Shown here: one piece after another, positions 5,761 through 9,826 of the stretch
How the letters are laid out: the number at the start of each line of letters is the position of its first letter
Position numbering within the stretch: the first letter of the stretch is position 1
Assembly: GCA_947442905.1 (NCBI GenBank)
Contig: CANEWV010000033.1
Span: 1-9,826, forward strand
DNA length: 9,826 nucleotides
Origin: Chitinophagaceae bacterium
Lineage (GTDB): Bacteria; Bacteroidota; Bacteroidia; Chitinophagales; Chitinophagaceae
Reading direction: 5' to 3'
The notes under the pieces: model-generated
Databases searched by the model: none
What the model saw: only the letters and a program-made list of their open reading frames with translations
What the model was told of the DNA's origin: nothing
Program-made: the position numbers and the translations under genes

Positions 5761-6228
5761 TTACTTTCTAAAAATATTAACTTTTTGAATACCATCACCT
5801 TCTTCCATTAAATTCAATTTAAAAAACTCAATTTTAACAATAGTAGTGTCAAGATATTCATTCGGATAAAGAACTCCTTTTTTGACATCTAAAGGATAAT
5901 TATCTAGCCCAAAAAACCACTCAGTTTCTTGATTTGGGTTTAATATTTTCTCAGAAAAATCATCAAATTTCAATTTAATATCTTTATAAATAAAATTTAC
6001 TTGATAATCATTTTGTTTTAAAACCCTAGGAATATTGATTTTGTTTTTAATTGGCAAAACAATTGTTGTATCATTTTTATTAACAATATAAATTTTGAAT
6101 TCATTGTTTAAATCAATTTCTTTATTATCAATTTCAAACTTTATATTAATATTACGACCAATTGCCTTATCAGAATCTCGGCATGAAAGAAACAAAATAA
6201 AAATTATAAATAATTTTAAATACCCCAT
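5761..6228 (-). CDS. Lipoprotein of 155 aa, candidate immunity protein of the JAB-type RHS toxin
   Basis: The N-terminus MGYLKLFIIFILFLSCRDS is a lipoprotein signal: a hydrophobic stretch ending in the lipobox LFLS-C with the acylated cysteine at residue 16. The mature part would be anchored in the envelope, facing the periplasm or surface. It is hydrophilic and rich in I, K, D and N, with repeated short hydrophobic strands (NINIKFEIDN, FKIYIVNKNDTTIVLPIKN, YQVNFIYKDIKLKFDDF), suggesting a beta-sandwich. I recognise no named family. The gene begins five bases after the stop of the 1171-aa RHS gene, so cotranscription and coupled translation are likely, and a terminator-like hairpin follows. 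This tight placement behind an RHS toxin module is the ground for calling it an immunity protein. If so, its envelope location suggests the toxin is met in the periplasm or at the surface. Immunity function is inferred from position only. Confidence 0.82.
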   Translation of the reverse strand: MGYLKLFIIFILFLSCRDSDKAIGRNINIKFEIDNKEIDLNNEFKIYIVNKNDTTIVLPIKNKINIPRVLKQNDYQVNFIYKDIKLKFDDFSEKILNPNQETEWFFGLDNYPLDVKKGVLYPNEYLDTTIVKIEFFKLNLMEEGDGIQKVNIFRK

Positions 6229-6233
6229 AACTA

Positions 6234-9200
6234 CTATTTTAAATTAATGAAACTATCTAAAGGAAAAGTGGCAGTAACTTTCCCGTTTTTATAAATTGAT
6301 ACTGTATTATTACCTGCCCCCAAAACGAAATGATTGCCTTTCATACCAGAATCAAATCTACTTTTACTATTTCTTACATCCGCACCTGAAGGCTCTTGAA
6401 CAAACCTAGTTTTACCGTCACCTTTTGGATGAACATGAAAAGTACCAACAATGTTATCTTTTGCTCTCCATCCTTCTTGACCTTCATATTGTTCACCAGG
6501 TTTTAATACATTTACACCTGCACCTGCATCACCAGGTTCAAAAGCATCACCAGGTTGTGCATCAATAACTATTTCATCTCCATTTGCATTTGTTCCGTAA
6601 TAACCACCTTCTTCATGCATACCTCCAGTTTCATCGCCAGCTACTTCACTTGGATTATTCGATTTATCAACAGCCTCTCCCATTTCTTGTCTAATATGTG
6701 ATGAAGGCAATTCAATTTCTGATTTTACATCACTTTTACTAAACAACAATCCCTTTTTTGTAGCGTTTTTAGCAGCGTTAACTTCGTTTTTATCAGTAAG
6801 AACATATATTTTTCCGTCTTTTTTTCCATCAGACCCAACTTTTTCACCTTGTTGAGAATAAAAATCACCTGGGTTTGCAAACATTCCATCTGGGTCAACA
6901 AAAACAATAGGATTATTATAACAATAAGTGTAAGGTGACCATCTACGACTTTTCTCCGCCAGCGGGTCAATATTCATCCATCTACCAATACTTGGGTCGT
7001 AATTTCGAGCTCCATAGTCGTACATGTTAAGCCCTAACTCCTCTTGCAGCTCCTTGCCATTGAATTTATAATTGTAACTCGTATTCGCTACAGCTGGCAT
7101 TGGCACTAACTCTACACCTATGTCGGGATATTGGTCAAAATCTAAACGTTCTACGTTGTAATTTTGGTGCTTCATTCCAAATGCATAGTAGTGGTTTTCT
7201 TCTAAAATTCTAAGAACGTTATCGCGTTGTGGGTCTTTAGCAAAACTTACCCGCACATTGCCTAAATGGTCGGTGTAATTAAACACATAATGAAAGGTGC
7301 CAAAGCCACTAATTTGCAACGGCTTGGTAAAATGTACGTACCCTTCAGCATGTGGAAAAAATTGCAGTTCGCCGTTTTTGTATTGAAAACCACTTATATA
7401 ATCGGTAGTGGTTTGCTCGTTTTGTGTAACTACTTTTTTTACTTTTGCCCCTATCGCATTGTAAATGTAAGAAATTTTTCCATTGGTTGTACCTGAAAAA
7501 ACAATAATTGTAGGTAAATTTAAATGGTTGTAAATAATTCCAGTTATACCTTTGTTATTGTCCAGTTTCATATTTCCATTGGCATCATAACTAAAATCAT
7601 TTTCAGTAGTGGCGTAATTGTCTTTAAACCCTTGTGGGCTGTTACTTAAATCGTTAATTTTAAGTAATTGGTTTTTGTTTTCTGGGTGGTAGCTGTACTC
7701 TAAATTATCTATTTGATTTACTGGAGCTCCACCACTTGGGTCTAAATTTCCGTTTCGTTCCAGAGTTAAAATATTTCCAGCTTTGTCATAGCTTAATTTT
7801 TCTAAGTAATTGTTTAAGGTATTTTGGTCATTTGGTTTGCTATAATTGGCTTCTAGCAATCGGTTTAAATTATCGTATTGATACCCGTATTTTCGCTTGA
7901 CATTGTCGGCACTTGTGTGCCATAAGGTTTCCGTTATGTTTCCGTTAAAAAGTCCTTCGGTATCATCTTCTTTTTTGTTGTAATTTATTTTAAAAGCAAA
8001 CAAATCAGTGTCCAGGTTATTCACATCATTAATCGCTTTTAACCATCCTCTGATGTTATAGGTATATTCTACATGTTGTAACGCTTGTTCACCTGTAACA
8101 TCTGTACCGCCTACTTTTTTGCTTGTTAATTGTCCCAATTCGTCATAGGTATTTAATGCCAATAACTCTTCGGGTGCACCTCCCAAAATTTCATGGGTAT
8201 GTTTTAGTAATCGGTCTTGGTCAGTGTAGGTAAAGCGTTCTATTATGGTAAGCAATTGTGCGCTAGTGGTTCTTGTATGGCTGGTTAGTGTATATAATGT
8301 TTTACCTAACCAATCCAATTTAGTGTCTACTTGCGTATAACCGCCCAAATAGTTTTTGGTGTAGCTTCTAACTGGTCTGTATCTGGTGTCATAAACAATA
8401 TGGCTCAACTCATTTGAAGTGGAACCAGCTGCATCTAAAACACGTACCCAGCTACCTGTTGGCAAGCCTTTTAGGTTGGTACTCTGTGTGTGTTGTCCTT
8501 CTATTTGTGTGGGAATAGCAGGTGCATTAGGATAATCATAGCTGTCGTAATAATTTACTGTAAGTAAAATAAACGTAGTTGGGTATACTAGATTGGTGTA
8601 TTTGGTAGCGATGCCGTTTATGGTAGTAGCACTAGTGGTTTTACGCTCTGAAAGTGTTGTGTTGTCGTAAATAAAGTTTTGCAAGCTTATTCTATATGCA
8701 CTTTCAGTCTTTTCAGTACCGATATGCCAGCCCGTGTACACGGGACGGTTAAACACATCGTATTTAGTGATTAGCCAGCCTTTATTATTTTCCGAATTAG
8801 CGCCATAAGGATTATAAACTGGACCCGTAGCTACTACTCTATCTAATTTGTCATACACAATATATTCCCATTGTTTGCCTGGTAGTTTCTTTTCTACTAA
8901 ACGGTTACGAGCATCGTATTTGTATTGGTAGCAGAGTCCGTCTAACTCGGTTGCAACGTTCGTAACTAATGGTGGTAATACGTATGTAAGATTTCCAAAT
9001 TGGTCGTACACGTAATAGGTATTGTGTTCGATGCTATTATTAAAGGTGCGTTTTAGCACCACTCTTCCTCCTTTGTCTTTGTATTCCTCTGTACGACCTA
9101 CATTACTAGCTCCTCCTGGGGAGTTTTCATCAAACGTGATAGTTTTGTACAATTGGTTTGCTGCATACAGTCCGTCCTCGGTTAACGAGGTATCGTATAC

Positions 9201-9749
9201 CCCAAAAGAAGGGTTCCAAGTGGCGGTTGCTTGGTATAATATTACCTCATTTGCCGTGTTAGTTTGGTAATCCAATTTAATTTCTTTACCACTTCCCATA
9301 CTCCAAGCATTGCCAGGAGCGGCTTGTTTTAGTACTCTGTTAAGCGGAGAAGCTTCAAATAGTTTTTCACTAAAAGGAAATTGCGTACCGCCATTATAAC
9401 TAGAATAAAAATTAGTAATATCAGAATCTGCAGCAGCGTTAAAGTTTAAACTAGCGTTTTGATTGGCATAAGGTAAAAATTCTTTAGCAGGTCTGCCAAA
9501 AGCGTCATATTCTATATGGGTTACAATGTCTTTTCCTGTGTTGGATTGGGCATGTGCCACTTGTTGTGTCCCACGACCCAAACCATCAAAATAACTTACC
9601 TGAGTTAACGCTTGTGCAGGTGTGGGTGTTGCCAATGCGTTTGTGGTAGGCTCTTTGTACGTTTTCGCTTTTACCCAGTTTTGGTCGGAGCTTTGGGATA
9701 TTGCTAGTATAGGGAATAGCAAGAATATGGAAATAAAAGAAAATTTCAT
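6234..9749 (-). CDS. RHS/YD-repeat polymorphic toxin with JAMM/JAB-type C-terminal module
   Basis: The protein has 1171 aa. It begins with a Sec signal peptide (MKFSFISIFLLFPILAIS, likely cut before Q19), then the DUF6443-type region, YD repeats and RHS core in the same order as the 1197-aa copy. GKELQEELGLNM ends at residue 909. The tip is of the common YDYGARNYDPSIGRWMNIDP type and ends in DPDGM at 952-956. The remaining 215 residues (bases 6237-6881) are the effector part. They contain E1046/E1047 in HEEGGYYGTNANG, H1105-x-H1107-P in GTFHVHPKGDG, and S1121-x-x-D1124 in EPSGADVRNS. This E...HxH...SxxD order is the zinc site of JAMM/JAB metallopeptidases. The module resembles the JAB-like toxin family known from polymorphic toxins, whose predicted activity is peptide or isopeptide cleavage; the substrate is unknown. 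All metal ligands are present, so the module looks intact. The ATG at 9749 starts the signal peptide and follows the duplicated leader. The lipoprotein gene five bases downstream is its likely antidote. How the protein leaves the cell is not shown here. Confidence 0.95.
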   Translation of the reverse strand: MKFSFISIFLLFPILAISQSSDQNWVKAKTYKEPTTNALATPTPAQALTQVSYFDGLGRGTQQVAHAQSNTGKDIVTHIEYDAFGRPAKEFLPYANQNASLNFNAAADSDITNFYSSYNGGTQFPFSEKLFEASPLNRVLKQAAPGNAWSMGSGKEIKLDYQTNTANEVILYQATATWNPSFGVYDTSLTEDGLYAANQLYKTITFDENSPGGASNVGRTEEYKDKGGRVVLKRTFNNSIEHNTYYVYDQFGNLTYVLPPLVTNVATELDGLCYQYKYDARNRLVEKKLPGKQWEYIVYDKLDRVVATGPVYNPYGANSENNKGWLITKYDVFNRPVYTGWHIGTEKTESAYRISLQNFIYDNTTLSERKTTSATTINGIATKYTNLVYPTTFILLTVNYYDSYDYPNAPAIPTQIEGQHTQSTNLKGLPTGSWVRVLDAAGSTSNELSHIVYDTRYRPVRSYTKNYLGGYTQVDTKLDWLGKTLYTLTSHTRTTSAQLLTIIERFTYTDQDRLLKHTHEILGGAPEELLALNTYDELGQLTSKKVGGTDVTGEQALQHVEYTYNIRGWLKAINDVNNLDTDLFAFKINYNKKEDDTEGLFNGNITETLWHTSADNVKRKYGYQYDNLNRLLEANYSKPNDQNTLNNYLEKLSYDKAGNILTLERNGNLDPSGGAPVNQIDNLEYSYHPENKNQLLKINDLSNSPQGFKDNYATTENDFSYDANGNMKLDNNKGITGIIYNHLNLPTIIVFSGTTNGKISYIYNAIGAKVKKVVTQNEQTTTDYISGFQYKNGELQFFPHAEGYVHFTKPLQISGFGTFHYVFNYTDHLGNVRVSFAKDPQRDNVLRILEENHYYAFGMKHQNYNVERLDFDQYPDIGVELVPMPAVANTSYNYKFNGKELQEELGLNMYDYGARNYDPSIGRWMNIDPLAEKSRRWSPYTYCYNNPIVFVDPDGMFANPGDFYSQQGEKVGSDGKKDGKIYVLTDKNEVNAAKNATKKGLLFSKSDVKSEIELPSSHIRQEMGEAVDKSNNPSEVAGDETGGMHEEGGYYGTNANGDEIVIDAQPGDAFEPGDAGAGVNVLKPGEQYEGQEGWRAKDNIVGTFHVHPKGDGKTRFVQEPSGADVRNSKSRFDSGMKGNHFVLGAGNNTVSIYKNGKVTATFPLDSFINLK

Positions 9750-9813
9750 AAAATTAATTTTATGCCAAACTATATAAAATGTAGCACAAAATATTGCGTA
9801 ATATTACGCAATA
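9750..9813 (-). promoter_or_regulatory. Duplicated leader with 22-bp palindrome (copy in front of the 1171-aa RHS gene)
   Basis: This is the second copy of the leader described at 4788-4851, identical over 64 non-coding bases, with the palindrome at 9792-9813. Identity ends one base past the palindrome (A here, G there), although a GCAAAAAA run follows in both. Because the element is kept with both RHS genes while much of their coding sequence has diverged, it is either under selection or was recently copied. It predicts that both toxin operons respond to the same regulator. Confidence 0.5.
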
Positions 9814-9826
9814 AGCAAAAAAATTA

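Noticed and set aside
5657..5788. Plus-strand frame of 43 codons with one hydrophobic segment (YFLAAALVMFVLVNDYLL)
   Set aside because: It runs through the minus-strand terminator hairpin and into the 3' end of the lipoprotein gene; no promoter or start signal, and no partner on its strand.
6237..6881. JAMM/JAB domain as part of an antiphage or ubiquitin-like deconjugation system
   Set aside because: It is fused to a signal-peptide-bearing RHS shell and followed by a lipoprotein; no E1/E2-like or nucleotide-signalling genes are present, so a polymorphic-toxin role fits better.
1194..9749. T6SS-delivered RHS effector of the proteobacterial type
   Set aside because: Both complete proteins start with Sec signal peptides and a DUF6443-like region; no PAAR, VgrG or adaptor gene is visible in the window.

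Overview
The window looks like chromosomal DNA of a Bacteroidota bacterium, most likely a member of the Flavobacteriia. Three things point there. The DNA is A+T-rich. The ATG codons lack Shine-Dalgarno sequences and follow A/T-rich leaders. The large proteins have the Bacteroidota-type RHS/YD-repeat layout: a Sec signal peptide, a DUF6443-like N-terminal region, and a core ending in a DPxG motif. All supported genes lie on the minus strand, so biological order runs from high to low coordinates.

The window is an array of polymorphic-toxin (RHS) loci. Reading in the transcribed direction: (1) a leader with a 22-bp palindrome (9750-9813) precedes a complete 1171-aa RHS protein (6234-9749), whose C-terminal module carries a JAMM/JAB-type metal-binding motif. 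Five bases later comes a small lipoprotein gene (5761-6228), its probable immunity partner, followed by a terminator-like hairpin (5665-5700). (2) A scar region without an intact gene (about 4852-5660) holds a G+C-richer block of unknown nature, a 68-bp direct repeat in two copies, hairpins, and a truncated IS1-type InsA zinc-ribbon gene. (3) A second leader, identical to the first over 79 bp, precedes a complete 1197-aa RHS protein (1194-4787) whose C-terminal module I do not recognise, and a membrane-anchored 141-aa candidate immunity protein (717-1142). (4) A junk-like junction holds an orphan RHS core tip (about 653-730), a palindromic REP-like element and a bidirectional terminator. (5) The internal part of a third RHS core (576 to base 1) is 5'-truncated and runs off the window still open.

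The main theme is recombination. The three RHS copies share near-identical tracts (177 of 179 bp; 118 of 118 bp) inside otherwise diverged sequence. The third copy switches between resembling copy 2 and copy 3. The two complete proteins diverge abruptly after the same GKELQEELGLNM segment, so tip, toxin and immunity gene were probably exchanged as one cassette. The leftover tip and core pieces look like displaced cassettes from earlier exchanges. The likely roles are contact-dependent killing of neighbours by the C-terminal modules and self-protection by the adjacent envelope-located small proteins. Toxicity, delivery route and immunity pairing are inferred, not shown by the sequence.
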